Part shown: positions 1-8,291 of the stretch, piece after piece
How positions within the stretch are numbered: position 1 is the stretch's first letter
Layout of the letters: each line of letters begins with the position of its first letter
Source of the DNA: an uncultured Actinomycetes bacterium
GTDB lineage: Bacteria > Actinomycetota > Thermoleophilia > Solirubrobacterales > Solirubrobacteraceae
DNA length: 19,464 bases
Direction of reading: 5' to 3'
Assembly: GCA_937888775.1 (NCBI GenBank)
Contig: CALAQT010000451.1
Location: 1-19,464 of the forward strand
Notes under the pieces: generated by a model
Told to the model about the DNA's origin: nothing
What the model saw: the letters and a program-made list of their open reading frames with translations, nothing else
Database searches by the model: none
Translations under genes and position numbers: made by a program

Positions 1-360
1 CCCAGCCCACAACGACCGCAGCCCTGAACCGCTCCCGCACCGGAGCCGCCACGCCTCTGCTCCTCGTCGCACGATGCGACAGCAACGGTGCCGCCGTCCG
101 CTACGCCTGCCTTTCGTCCCTTCCGGTAGTGAGGAGGGCGCCAGCGCCGACTGCTGCTTCTGTGGCGAGGGGGAAGGCACAGTCCGCGACTGGTGGGGCG
201 CGGCAGCCGCCTGACCGCTGCTGTTGAAGCCCCTGGTCAGGCGCGGCGTGTTTGACCGGGGTGGACGGTCGGCGAGATCTCCCAGATTGCTGGGATGGCG
301 TGGTACCGGTCGGCGCGGGAAGCTCGCGGTGCAAGAGAAATCCGACCGAAGGGAGCCGGG
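1..360. other. gene-free leader region at window edge
   Basis: No recognisable gene is seen in these 360 bases. Two + strand frames are open from the window edge to about 213 and 230, so the tail of an upstream gene cannot be excluded, but neither translation resembles a known family. Possible readings on both strands are rich in Arg, Ser and Pro, as expected from out-of-frame high-GC DNA. The only clear structure is the short inverted repeat at 280-295, listed separately. Confidence 0.4.
280..295. promoter_or_regulatory. perfect 6-bp inverted repeat upstream of the ABM/LuxR operon
   Basis: TCCCAG-ATTG-CTGGGA is a perfect inverted repeat ending 65 bases before the start codon at 361. A TTGACC (252-257) lies just upstream and could be a -35 element, but no convincing -10 follows at the right distance. 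It could be an operator for the LuxR-type protein encoded downstream or a hairpin ending an upstream transcript. Confidence 0.3.
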
Positions 361-651
361 ATGTACGCGAGGACGTCGCGTTGGACCGGAACGCCGGAGG
401 CCCTCGAGAAGTGGGCTGAGCAGATGGCAGGGAGTGTCGCGCCGATGGTTGCTGGGCTGCCGGGCAACGCTGGCGCCTACTTCTTCATCGACCGCGAGGA
501 CGGCAGGGCGCTGACGTTGACGCTGTGGGAGAGCGAGGATGCAGCGTTGGTGAGCGATGTCACGGCGGAGAAGAGCCGCGAGAGTACAGTCGCCGCGACC
601 GGCGTCGAACTGGTGGATCGGGGTCGCTACGAGGTGGCCGCGAGGGTCTAG
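361..651 (+). CDS. ABM-like (antibiotic biosynthesis monooxygenase fold) small protein
   Basis: A 96-residue protein with the pattern of small dimeric alpha/beta-barrel (ABM/Dabb-like) proteins: an N-terminal strand (MYARTSRW), an amphipathic helix with the PEALEKWAEQM segment, a central AYFFIDREDGRALTLTLWES stretch, a second helix, and a closing strand ending in RYEVAARV. The strand pairs with the LTLWES motif are typical of this superfamily, whose members range from heme- or quinol-related monooxygenases to stress proteins of unknown role, so the substrate cannot be named. The ATG at 361 is chosen over an upstream in-frame start because GGGAGCCGGG sits just before it and the family normally begins with this strand. 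The LuxR-type gene follows after 27 bases, so the two are probably co-transcribed. Confidence 0.75.
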   Translation: MYARTSRWTGTPEALEKWAEQMAGSVAPMVAGLPGNAGAYFFIDREDGRALTLTLWESEDAALVSDVTAEKSRESTVAATGVELVDRGRYEVAARV

Positions 652-678
652 ACTCGCCCGAAAGGCCCTGGAGGCGAG

Positions 679-1785
679 ATGAAGTCGGGTGCCGTCGTGG
701 AGAATCTGGTTGCGGCTGTCGCCGAGCGCTGTCGGTCGGGACTGGATCCCGAGGCGCTTCGAGCCGAGGTGCTGCCACGCCTTCGGCGGGCCGTTCCGAT
801 CGACGCACTCTGGTGGGCGACGGTCGATCCGTCGACGTTGCTGTTCACCCAGGCATACCGGGAGGAGATCCCCGAGGAGACGGGTCCGTACTTCGTCGAG
901 AACGAGTTCCTGCGAGACGATGTCAACAAGTGGACCGAATTGGCGCGCGACCGACAGGGTGTGCGAACGCTGTTGGAGGCAACTGCCGGAAACCCAGCGA
1001 GCAGCGCCAGGTACCAGGAGATCTTTCGACCGCTGGGGCTCGAGGACGAGCTCCGCGCGGTACTGCGATCGCGGGGCGTCAGCTGGGGGTTCATGTGCCT
1101 ACATCGGGAGATGGGATCGAGCTTCTCGCGTGAGGAGACGGCGTTTGTCAGACGACTCGCGCCGCACCTGGCCGAGGGGATTCGACTAGGCGTGCTGATG
1201 CGAAGCCTTGCAATCACGCGCCCCGCGCATGCTCCTGGCCTGATCGTGCTTGCCGTCGACGGTTCGCTGGTCAGCGCCAACCCGGCAGCCGCAGTGTGGC
1301 TCGAGGAGATCGATGCGTCCTTGTCCAGCGGCGAGGTGCCGATCGAGGTACACGCCGTCGCGGGGAGACTCCGGCGCCTGGATCCTTCCGCGGTTGGCGT
1401 TCCCCACCTGAGAGTGCTAACGCGGGCGGGGCGATGGGTCACGCTGCATGCTTCGTGGCTGCCAAGCGACGAAGCTCGCGCAAACGTGGCGGTCATCATA
1501 GAGGCGTCCACACCGGCGGAGGTCGCGCCCTTGGTGATGATCGCCTACGGGCTGACCGCCCAGGAGCGTGCAATCACCGAGCTGGTCTGTCGGGGGCTCT
1601 CGACCCGGGAGATAGCCGGCCGCCTTCAGATCACCGTGAACACCGTGCAGGATCACCTCAAGCCCGTGTTTGAGAAGACCGGCGTGCGCAGCCGACGCGA
1701 GCTGGTCGCGACGATCCTCAGACAGCAATACCTCCCCCGGGCGAAAGCCGGCCATCCGATCGGACCAGACGGAGCGTTCGCCTGA
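679..1785 (+). CDS. LuxR-family transcriptional regulator with GAF-like sensor
   Basis: A 368-residue cytoplasmic regulator. Residues ~10-175 read like a GAF-type sensor domain (ending FSREETAFVRRLAPHLAEGI). Residues ~185-280 contain a PAS-like stretch (GLIVLAVDGSLVSANPAA). Residues ~291-350 form a clear LuxR/FixJ helix-turn-helix: LTAQERAITELVCRGLSTREIA, then the recognition helix VNTVQDHLKPVFEKTGVRSR. No response-regulator receiver domain is present, so the signal is probably a small molecule or redox state sensed by the N-terminal part. GGAGG at 670-674 lies 4 bases before the ATG. It follows the ABM-like gene by 27 bases and may control that operon; this is inference from position. Confidence 0.88.
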   Translation: MKSGAVVENLVAAVAERCRSGLDPEALRAEVLPRLRRAVPIDALWWATVDPSTLLFTQAYREEIPEETGPYFVENEFLRDDVNKWTELARDRQGVRTLLEATAGNPASSARYQEIFRPLGLEDELRAVLRSRGVSWGFMCLHREMGSSFSREETAFVRRLAPHLAEGIRLGVLMRSLAITRPAHAPGLIVLAVDGSLVSANPAAAVWLEEIDASLSSGEVPIEVHAVAGRLRRLDPSAVGVPHLRVLTRAGRWVTLHASWLPSDEARANVAVIIEASTPAEVAPLVMIAYGLTAQERAITELVCRGLSTREIAGRLQITVNTVQDHLKPVFEKTGVRSRRELVATILRQQYLPRAKAGHPIGPDGAFA

Positions 1786-1789
1786 GTAG

Positions 1790-1817
1790 CCGAGTCCCAC
1801 GCATCAGAACGACTCGG
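1790..1817 (+). terminator. possible hairpin terminator after the LuxR-type gene
   Basis: CCGAGTC and GACTCGG form a 7-bp inverted repeat with a 14-base loop, starting 4 bases after the stop codon at 1785. There is no T-tract, and the loop is long, so this is only a plausible terminator. Confidence 0.35.
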
Positions 1818-2681
1818 GTCGAACTTCGGTCACAATCGGCAGACATGCCCGCCGGCTCGCTCATAACCATCATCGAGGTCAAGCAGGCCCCTCGCGGCCT
1901 GCCCCGCGGTCTACCGAAGCCAGCGCGCACTCCCGGTCTCGCGCACAAGCCCGCCTCTCAGCCGCCGCCCTCCGGAAACCGGCTGCCTTGGGCTCAATTC
2001 GGCTGGGTTTGGGCCAATGAGCAGCCCCGCTGGCCTAGACGTCCTGGCCGCACGACACCCCACTCGGCGCTCGGCTCGGGGCTTGGACTCGAACCGATGA
2101 CCCCTTCCTTCCCATGGTGAATCTGGGCGAGAGCGCCAACGCATGCGGTAGCGATGATGCTGCCGAACTCTAGGCCCAAACTGGGTGATCGGCGTTTTGC
2201 AGCCGGGCGGCGTTGGGCGTGAGAGAGTGGCTCGGGTGGCGTGGTGTGTGCCCTCTGAGTGCCCTGCGGCACTGGCTCGAGGAGCCGCAGGGGGATCGGC
2301 GCGGCCACGAATCACGCGAGAGACGGCAACTCGGTCACGACAAGGCTGCACGCGAGCGTGGTTGCGATCGCCTGCGTGGGTTCGATCCCGGTTGGCTCGG
2401 TCGGTTGGCTCGATCGTAAAGCGCTCGTGGCCCCGGCGGCGCGCGAACGCCCCGGCGCCCGGCACCGAGGAGCCGGCCTTGATGCACCGCCGATTGTCCG
2501 GCAGCCTCGCACGGTGCGCGTGGTTTGCCTTCGCGCGAGGTAGCGCCCGAGCAGTGGAAGCGGCTCGGCTTCAACAACTCGAGCGTCCACACCGACATCG
2601 TCTCGATGGCGGACCGGACGAGAGTCGCAGCCGGACTGAGTGTGGCGCTGGCCTCGACGCCGTAATCCCAATGCAGCGCCG
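1818..2681. other. gene-free region with tRNA-like debris
   Basis: About 860 bases with no supported gene. Readings in all frames lack family resemblance. The stretch 2085-2104 resembles the T-arm end of a tRNA on the - strand and is listed separately. A second weak T-arm-like motif (GGGTTCGATCCC) occurs near 2378-2389 on the + strand, but its stem does not pair properly. The region may be decayed mobile or tRNA-derived DNA. Confidence 0.4.
2085..2104 (-). repeat. tRNA T-arm-like fragment, imperfect direct copy of 13338-13357
   Basis: Read on the - strand this 20-base segment runs GGGGTCA, TCGG, TTCGAGTCC, the pattern of a variable loop plus T-loop of a tRNA. It matches 18 of 20 bases of the tRNA-Thr fragment at 13338-13357 in the same orientation. 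The 5-bp T-stem is broken in two positions and no acceptor 5' strand or D-arm is found within 80 bases, so it is not a working tRNA. It could be an old attachment site or unrelated tRNA debris. Confidence 0.3.
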
Positions 2682-3887
2682 TCAGCGTAGTGCGGCGCCT
2701 GGCGCGCTGGCGGCGGCGCGCCGCAGCTCGCGCTGGCTGTGGGCGAGCACCAAGATCGTGAGATCGCGCGGCGCGGCCAGCCGCAGCCCGGTCAGCTCCT
2801 CGATCTTTCGCAGCCGGTAGTCGAGCGTGTTGGGGTGGATGTGCAGCCGGCCCGCGGCGGCGCGGCGGTTCGTGTCCAACTCCAGAAACGCCGCCAGCGT
2901 CTCCTCGAGCGCAGCGCGCGTGCCGGCGTGGGCGCGCAGCGGCTCGAACACGCGCGACTCGAGCGAGCCGGCAGTCTCGGGGCTGCTGGCCAGCAGCAGC
3001 TCGACGGCAATGTCATCGGGCGTCAGCAGGCCCTTGCGACCGAGACGGCGGCCGAGATCGACGACCAGGCGAACGCGCTCCAGCGCAGCCGTCAGCGTCC
3101 CACGCGGCGCTGGCGCCTCCACCACGCAGAGCGAGCCCGCGGGCGGATGCAGCTCCTGTCCCTCGGCGAGCAGGCCGCTGACGCGGTCGCCCTCGGTGAG
3201 CGCGAGGATTCCTCTGGCGCGCAGCTCGGCGGCGAGCTGGCCGTGACGGATCGCGCCCTCGCCGGCGATCGTCAGCGCGAACGGTCCGTAGCGGCCGGCT
3301 GCCGGCAGGCCCAGCAGCGCAGCGAGGGCGGCAGTGTCGGCTGCCGGCGGGCCTTCGTCCTCGCACAGCGCCACCAAAAGCGCCCGCAGACGCCGCTCCT
3401 CCTCCGATACGGCGAGCTGGCGAACGTCGAGATATGCCTGCGCGACGGTCGCCGAGACGAGGTCGATGTAGCGCATTAGGATCTCGGCGCCGATGAGCAC
3501 GCCATCGCGGTCCTCGGGCAGAGCGGCCTGCACGATCGCCTGCCAGGCGAGGCGGCCGCCGAGGCGATAGGCGTGGAGCAGGTCCTCGAGCGGCATGCCC
3601 TCGCCCGCGCGGACCCGCGCGGAGGCGCGGAACGGCTCGAGCTCGACGTCCGCCGGCTCGCGCCCGGCCAGCGTCGAGCTCCGGAACACCTCGAGGTTGT
3701 GCTCGATGATCTCGACGATGTTGCCTTCGAGCAGCTCCTCGGGCAGCCGGCGGTAGCCGTTGATCGAGCTGCGGAAGCTAGCCAGCATCCGCCGCGTGAT
3801 CTCCTCGAAGTCCAGGCGCTTCACGAGCGACGCGAACTTCTCGTGATCGGTCACTACGGCTCGATCAGGTGCCTCGGAGAACGCCAC
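2682..3887 (-). CDS. PucR/CdaR-family transcriptional regulator
   Basis: About 401 residues. The C-terminus carries the PucR-type helix-turn-helix: LEETLAAFLELDTNRRAAAGRLHIHPNTLDYRLRKIEELTG with trailing RDLTILVLAH, diagnostic for the family. The N-terminal ~170 residues are helical, with motifs such as MPLEDLLHAYRLGGRLAW common in actinobacterial members. The middle is the degenerate GGDEF-like region. Family members sense small metabolites and usually act on neighbouring catabolic genes. GTG starts are possible at 3971, 3887 and 3854. I chose 3887 because a TACACT -10 lies 7 bases upstream, the same leaderless spacing seen at several other genes here, and because the extra N-terminal residues from 3971 (CCVTRPIRGRGRRTLSR) do not look like protein of this family. 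It is divergent from the secreted hydrolase and may regulate it. Confidence 0.88.
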   Translation of the reverse strand: MAFSEAPDRAVVTDHEKFASLVKRLDFEEITRRMLASFRSSINGYRRLPEELLEGNIVEIIEHNLEVFRSSTLAGREPADVELEPFRASARVRAGEGMPLEDLLHAYRLGGRLAWQAIVQAALPEDRDGVLIGAEILMRYIDLVSATVAQAYLDVRQLAVSEEERRLRALLVALCEDEGPPAADTAALAALLGLPAAGRYGPFALTIAGEGAIRHGQLAAELRARGILALTEGDRVSGLLAEGQELHPPAGSLCVVEAPAPRGTLTAALERVRLVVDLGRRLGRKGLLTPDDIAVELLLASSPETAGSLESRVFEPLRAHAGTRAALEETLAAFLELDTNRRAAAGRLHIHPNTLDYRLRKIEELTGLRLAAPRDLTILVLAHSQRELRRAAASAPGAALR

Positions 3888-3894
3888 CCGCGAG

Positions 3895-3941
3895 AGTGTA
3901 CGGCGCCCGCGGCCGCGTATCGGCCTTGTGACGCAGCACAA
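3895..3941 (-). promoter_or_regulatory. candidate leaderless promoter and operator between PucR-type gene and hydrolase
   Basis: On the - strand TACACT (3895-3900) is a good -10 hexamer ending 7 bases before the GTG at 3887; a -35 is not obvious. Just upstream TTGTG-ACGCAG-CACAA (3926-3941) is a 5-bp inverted repeat with a 6-base spacer, located where a regulator shared by the two divergent genes could bind. Confidence 0.35.
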
Positions 3942-4090
3942 CGACTCGCCGCGAATTCTGGGGCCGTTCACATCGACCCGGCGCCACGACGAGCGTACGG
4001 TGGATCAAAGGAGACGGGTCCGGCCGGAGACGGTCGCTGGATCGCGGTTGTGCCGCCGGGCCGAGACAAAATCACGGAGGGATGATGGGG

Positions 4091-6232
4091 ATGAGGATTC
4101 CAACCAAGCTGGCCATCGCGATGGCCTTGATGGTGTTCATGGCGACAGCGCTCGCGGCAAGCGCCGACGCTTCGCCGCTGGGGCGCGCGAGTAGCCACCG
4201 AGCCGCCCATAGCCTGCCGACGCTCGCAACGGGCTCGGGCTGTGAGTTCATATCGGACCCTGGCAACAGCGTCTGCATGCTGCCGTTCCCCGACGACTAC
4301 TACACGAGCGTGGACCCGACCAGCGCGACGGGTCGGCGGATCGCATTCAAAACGGAAGCGACGCCGACAAACGTCCTGGGCGAACACATCCAAGCGGGTC
4401 CGTACAACGCCTCCGACGGCTTCAGCCCCGGCTCGGTGATCCTCGTCAAGATCCCCGGCATCGAATCGGTCGCCGACGTCAAGGCGATGAAGGCGGTTTC
4501 GATCAGCCGCCTGGGCCGCTATGCGGCGGCGAAGGTGCCGGTCGTCGTGATCGACGCCCAGACCGGACAGCGCTGGCCCATCTGGACCGAGATCGACTCG
4601 ACGGCCACCGAACACGCGAAGGCCGATCTGGAGATCCACCCGGCTGTCAACTTCATCAGCGGTCACCGCTACATCGTCGCGCTGCGCGATCTCAAGAACG
4701 CCGCGCACCAGCATCTCGAAGCCCCAGCGGGCTTCCGCTACTACCGCGACAACGTGCCTTCCGAACAGGAAGCGATCAATGAACGGCGGCCGCACTTCGA
4801 GGAACTGTTCTCGACTCTCGCGGCTGCGGGCATCCAGCGCTCGAGCCTCTACCTGGCCTGGGACTTCACCGTCGCGAGCGATGAAAGCAACACCAAGCGC
4901 GAGCTGTCGATGCGCAACAACGCGTTTGCGCAGCTCGGCGACACGAACCTCGCCGACGGCGTCCCGCAGGGCGTCTCACCGTCGTTCGCCGTTACGAGCG
5001 TGGAAAACAACCCCAACCCGGGCCAGATCGCGCGGCGCGTCAAGGGCACCTTCCAGGTGGCGTGCTTCCTGTTCCCGAGCTGTGGCGCCGGCGGCACGAT
5101 GCACCTCGACAGCGAAGGCGACCCGATCCAGAACGGGACGTGGACGGCGAACTTCGACTGCATCATCCCGCTGTCGGTCACGACCGGCGCGGCGGAAGCG
5201 GGCCGCCCGTCGCTGTACGGCCACGGGCTGCTGGGCAGCGCCTCCGAGGTGGCCTCGAGCCCGCAGCGGAGCCTCTCCCAGGAACACAAGATCGTGCAGT
5301 GCGCGACCGACGAGATCGGCATGGCCGAATCCGACGTTCCGGTCGTGGTGGGCTCGCTCGAGAACGCCTCGAGGTTTCCGGCGGTCGCCGACCGGCTCCA
5401 GCAGGGGCTGCTCGACGAGCTCTTCCTGGGCCGCGCGATGATCAGCTCCTCCGGGTTCACGACCGACCCGGCGTTCCACCAGGACGGCACGCTGGGCAGC
5501 GGCTCGGTGCTGGACACGAGCCACCTGTTCTACAACGGCAACAGCCAGGGCGGCATCATGGGTGGCGCCCTCACCGCAGTATCGCCGGACTTCACGCGAG
5601 CGTCGCTCGGCGTGCCGGCGATGAACTACTCGGTGCTGCTGCCGCGCTCGGTGGACTTCGACCAGTTCGCGCAGGTCTTCTACCCCTACTACCCCGATGA
5701 AACGTCACGGCCGTTGGTGCTCGACATGATGCAGATGCTGTGGGATCGCGGCGAGCCGGACGGCTACGCCGAGCGCATGACGAGCAACCCGCTGCCGGAC
5801 ACGCCAGCCCACCAGGTGCTGATGGACATCGCCTTCGGCGACCATCAGGTGACCAACTACCAGGCCGACGTCGAGGCTCGCACCATCGGGGCCTCAGCCC
5901 ACCGGCCCGTGCTGTACCAGGGCCGCTGGCCGCAGACCAAAGTGCTATGGGACGTCCCGGCGATCACTCAATACCCGTACACGGGCTCCGCGGCGTACTA
6001 CTGGGACATCGGGCCGATCCGCGAAAGTCCGGCCGGCTCGGGCAAATCCATCGGCGTGGAACCGCCGCCGTACGAAAACCTGCCGAACCGCCCCGGCGAA
6101 GATCCGCACGGCGCTCCTCGCGCTGCTGCGGCTGAGCAGCAGCTCGTCTCGGACTTCTTCAACGGAGCGATCCTGAAGTCCGACCGATGCGGCCACGGCC
6201 CGTGCTACGCGGGCAGCTTCACCGGGCCCTAG
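4091..6232 (+). CDS. secreted lipase-like alpha/beta hydrolase
   Basis: About 713 residues with an N-terminal signal peptide (basic MRIPTK, hydrophobic core LAIAMALMVFMATALA, then ASADA). The mature start has CMLPFPDDYYTS, like the N-terminal domain of bacterial extracellular (virulence-factor type) lipases. A GHGL motif near residue 377 is the likely oxyanion region. GNSQGG contains the nucleophile serine, residue 485. GDHQVT with His585 is the likely catalytic histidine; the acid residue is not assigned. Cys pairs at both ends suggest disulfides in the exported protein. The likely role is hydrolysis of an ester or lipid outside the cell; the substrate is unknown. GGAGG at 4076-4080 favours ATG 4091, though 4082 and 4085 are also in-frame ATGs. 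It is divergent from the PucR-type regulator and followed by a strong terminator. Confidence 0.82.
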   Translation: MRIPTKLAIAMALMVFMATALAASADASPLGRASSHRAAHSLPTLATGSGCEFISDPGNSVCMLPFPDDYYTSVDPTSATGRRIAFKTEATPTNVLGEHIQAGPYNASDGFSPGSVILVKIPGIESVADVKAMKAVSISRLGRYAAAKVPVVVIDAQTGQRWPIWTEIDSTATEHAKADLEIHPAVNFISGHRYIVALRDLKNAAHQHLEAPAGFRYYRDNVPSEQEAINERRPHFEELFSTLAAAGIQRSSLYLAWDFTVASDESNTKRELSMRNNAFAQLGDTNLADGVPQGVSPSFAVTSVENNPNPGQIARRVKGTFQVACFLFPSCGAGGTMHLDSEGDPIQNGTWTANFDCIIPLSVTTGAAEAGRPSLYGHGLLGSASEVASSPQRSLSQEHKIVQCATDEIGMAESDVPVVVGSLENASRFPAVADRLQQGLLDELFLGRAMISSSGFTTDPAFHQDGTLGSGSVLDTSHLFYNGNSQGGIMGGALTAVSPDFTRASLGVPAMNYSVLLPRSVDFDQFAQVFYPYYPDETSRPLVLDMMQMLWDRGEPDGYAERMTSNPLPDTPAHQVLMDIAFGDHQVTNYQADVEARTIGASAHRPVLYQGRWPQTKVLWDVPAITQYPYTGSAAYYWDIGPIRESPAGSGKSIGVEPPPYENLPNRPGEDPHGAPRAAAAEQQLVSDFFNGAILKSDRCGHGPCYAGSFTGP

Positions 6233-6244
6233 AGGGGCATGGGG

Positions 6245-6272
6245 ACCCTGCCGGCGAGTTCACCGGCAGGGT
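6245..6272 (+). terminator. strong hairpin terminator after the secreted hydrolase
   Basis: ACCCTGCCGG and CCGGCAGGGT form a perfect 10-bp stem around an 8-base loop, beginning 13 bases after the stop codon. There is no U-tract, which is common in high-GC actinomycetes. Confidence 0.75.
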
Positions 6273-6483
6273 TCCCGCGAGCCAGGCCTCCCTGCGGTCG
6301 GGTCGCACATCCGCCGCGCGCCGCGACGCCCGTGAAGGCACGTATCGAGGTGGGGCAAGGTTGGCATCGCGGAGCTCGTCTCGTCAACGTTACATAGAGG
6401 CAACGCGCGCTTGCGCACGCGATGCCCGCCTTGGCGGGTCGACGGGGCGGGATGGGAGCTGCGTCGCATGACATCCTCCGTGG

Positions 6484-6679
6484 ATGCCGCAGATCGCGAC
6501 GCAAGACGTGACGCTTGAGTCCGCGACGGTCGGGTCACCGCCGAGCCTCCGCTGCTACTCGCGATGGGATTCGGCGCGCAGCTGGTCGCCTGGCACGAGG
6601 GTTCGGCGAGCGTCTCGCAGCCGGCGGACGCTTCGTGATCAGCTTCGACAACTGCGACTGGGGACTCTCCTCGAAGCTG
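6484..6679 (+). pseudogene. alpha/beta hydrolase N-terminal remnant (two frameshifts, 3' end lost)
   Basis: Three + strand frames read in turn give the start of a well-known alpha/beta hydrolase type: MPQIATQDVTLESATVGSP (from 6484), then AEPPLLLAMGFGAQLVAWHE (from 6540), then GFGERLAAGGRFVISFDN and CDWGLSSKL (from 6599). This matches the family pattern of a first strand, PPLLLxMGxGAQ oxyanion turn, and FDNRDxGLSSKL loop. Each join needs one missing base, and the usual RD in the last loop has become CD. After SSKL, at about 6679, the similarity stops and the DNA becomes the reverse strand of the sigma factor remnant. The nucleophile elbow, acid and histidine are all absent, so the gene cannot encode an enzyme. 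Confidence 0.7.
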
Positions 6680-7081
6680 GCGCTGCTCGACCGGCAGCGC
6701 CGCCAGCGCGCGTTGGAGATCTGACTCGCTGTCGCGCTCGACGAGCTCGAGCTGCGCATCCTCGACAAGGATGCGCTCCATGCCCACACGACGCCGCGAC
6801 TCATCGGCAACGCGACCGTGGCGAACGGCGTCGAGCAGCAGATGGTGGGCGATTCCCAGCAGCCACCCCACGGCCGGGCCCCGCTGCGGATCGAACTGCT
6901 CGCGCCGCTCCAGGGCGCGCGCGAATGTCTCGGCGACAAGGTCAAGCACGAGCTCAGGACGGCGGCCGACCCGCCGGCGCAGGTAGCCCCGGATCAGCGG
7001 GTAGCGGCGCTCATACAGGAGCCCGAACCCCTGAGCGCCTCCGCTGGCCAGCAACTCCTCGTCACTCGACTCGGCCGACAT
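6677..7081 (-). pseudogene. ECF sigma factor lacking region 4 (truncated)
   Basis: From ATG 7081 the protein starts like the intact sigma factor at 11397 (DEELLASGGAQGFGLLYERRYPL versus DVELLAGDAEGFGQFYARHEDF) and carries a full sigma-2 region (residues ~18-90, with LVLDLVAETFARALERR and VGWLLGIAHHLLLDAVRHGR). It continues to LAALPVEQRQ at residue 135, where region 4 should begin, and then the frame enters antisense of the hydrolase remnant and stays open to 6260 without any sigma-4 sequence. Without region 4 it could not recognise a -35 element in the normal way. The upstream neighbour on the same strand is the membrane protein ending at 7176, 94 bases away, probably its former partner. Confidence 0.75.
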
Positions 7082-7088
7082 CTAGAGG

Positions 7089-7094
7089 TATATA
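7089..7094 (-). promoter_or_regulatory. candidate -10 of the truncated sigma gene
   Basis: TATATA ends 7 bases before the ATG at 7081, and no Shine-Dalgarno sequence is present in between, which suggests a leaderless transcript. No convincing -35 is seen. Confidence 0.35.
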
Positions 7095-7175
7095 CGGCCG
7101 GGAAGCTCCGTTTGTGACCGAGGTGGCCAGCGGCTCTCGTGGAACGGCAACTGTCGCAGTCCCGCGTATTGACCT

Positions 7176-8291
7176 TCAGGCCTTGATCGTGGCTGTGATG
7201 TGACGGAGGACGTCGATCCGCTGGGTGAGGCCGCTGCCACCAGCGACGACGAGCCAGGCGTTTCCGTGACGGATGGCGGTGATCTCGCCGTGCCAGTCTC
7301 CAGGTGCGTTGAACAGGCTCGGCGCGCCCGCGACGGGTCGCATGCCGGGTATCGGAGCGGGCGGGCTGCCCGGGTGTGCGGCGTCGAGCAGGACGGCGCT
7401 CTCAAGCGGCCAGTTGTGCAGGTAGTACTCGACGTCGATGCAAGAGAAGAACGTGCGGCCGACGATCTCTTCCGGATAGGCGCGGATCGCTGATGCGACG
7501 TGTCCCCACTCGGGGGTGAGCCCGGCCAGCCCGTGGGCGCGGATCTGGCAGGGGCCCGGTGGAAGCGGCTCGGGTCTTGCCCACCAGCGGATGCCACCGC
7601 CTGCAGGCACTGGTTCTTCAGCGGCGGTTCGCGTCAGGGGCTCGCCACGAGAGTCAATGGCGAGGAGCGTCGGGGGCGCAATCGCGAGCGTTGGCGACAC
7701 GGGCCGCGTGGCGCCCGGGCCGGCGGGGGCGCGTGGCGCAGCGGGGCCGTTGGCGCCGCGCGACTGATCCGGCGAGGTTCTAGGAAGCGTGATCTGCACG
7801 AATCTCAGTCCATAGGGGAGGTGCGCGTGCAGATTGACCATCCTCGCGCGCCGGCCGTTTGCGAGGACTCCCGCGACTTCGGGCGCGATCAGAACGGTGC
7901 TTGACACGTTCTCGGCGGTGACTGCGAGCTCGCCGGCTATGGGCAAGCGATGTGTCAGGACCGTCGCGCAGCTGCCGCCGCCGTGGTCGGTGAGACACCA
8001 GCCATAGCTGCCGCCTTCCAGCGCGGGTGAGATGTGGATGGCGCTGGGCTGGAGCTGTTGTTTGGTGCGCGCTGCGGCGCGGTGCCTCGCGCCGGAGTCA
8101 GCCTGAGGTCCCGGTTTGGAGCCCTTGCCTCCGAAGATGGCTGCCGTCATCGTCCCGGCGGCCAGCAGCGCGAGCGCGACTGCGGCTCCGCGCCGGCGGC
8201 GGCCGCGCTGGCGCTTGCGCGCGTCCTCGATGACGCCCTGGTCAGGACCTGGAGCAGCTTCGCGGGCAGGGGGCTTGACAAGAAGCGACAT
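7176..8291 (-). CDS. single-pass membrane protein with extracellular domain (paralogue of 11936-13051)
   Basis: A 371-residue protein: a cytoplasmic N-terminus of ~35 residues with DQGVIEDARKRQRGRRRRG, one membrane helix (~36-54, AAVALALLAAGTMTAAIF), then an extracellular region. The ectodomain has a GWC...SC cysteine pair near the start. Its C-terminal segment (FFSCIDVEYYL, then AVLLDAAHPGSPPAPIPGMRPV, ending NAWLVVAGGSGLTQRIDVLRHI) aligns with the same order of motifs in the protein at 11936 (FLACANATYKL, AVLVDATNAKRPAPPLPELQPD, PAWIIAEGGTPAQRAALLSLL). A proline/alanine-rich linker lies near the middle. The function is unknown; partnership with an ECF sigma factor is inferred from the paralogous pair. 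ATG 8291 was chosen over an earlier in-frame start because a TATACT -10 lies 7 bases upstream. Confidence 0.72.
   Translation of the reverse strand: MSLLVKPPAREAAPGPDQGVIEDARKRQRGRRRRGAAVALALLAAGTMTAAIFGGKGSKPGPQADSGARHRAAARTKQQLQPSAIHISPALEGGSYGWCLTDHGGGSCATVLTHRLPIAGELAVTAENVSSTVLIAPEVAGVLANGRRARMVNLHAHLPYGLRFVQITLPRTSPDQSRGANGPAAPRAPAGPGATRPVSPTLAIAPPTLLAIDSRGEPLTRTAAEEPVPAGGGIRWWARPEPLPPGPCQIRAHGLAGLTPEWGHVASAIRAYPEEIVGRTFFSCIDVEYYLHNWPLESAVLLDAAHPGSPPAPIPGMRPVAGAPSLFNAPGDWHGEITAIRHGNAWLVVAGGSGLTQRIDVLRHITATIKA

Noticed and set aside
295..360. N-terminal extension of the ABM-like protein from ATG 295
   Set aside because: Arg/Ala-rich residues unlike the family; ATG 361 has a ribosome binding site and the expected first strand.
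648..1511. Long - strand open frame opposite the LuxR-type gene
   Set aside because: Antisense shadow, Ser/Arg-rich, in conflict with a convincing regulator.
2330..2420. GGGTTCGATCCC as part of a tRNA
   Set aside because: Only two of five T-stem pairs form and no anticodon arm is present.
2739..3479. Long + strand open frame opposite the PucR-type gene
   Set aside because: Antisense shadow of a clear family member; Arg/Gln-rich and without motifs.
6260..6676. Long C-terminal extension of the truncated sigma factor
   Set aside because: The open frame runs antisense through the hydrolase remnant and the terminator region, with no sigma-4 similarity.
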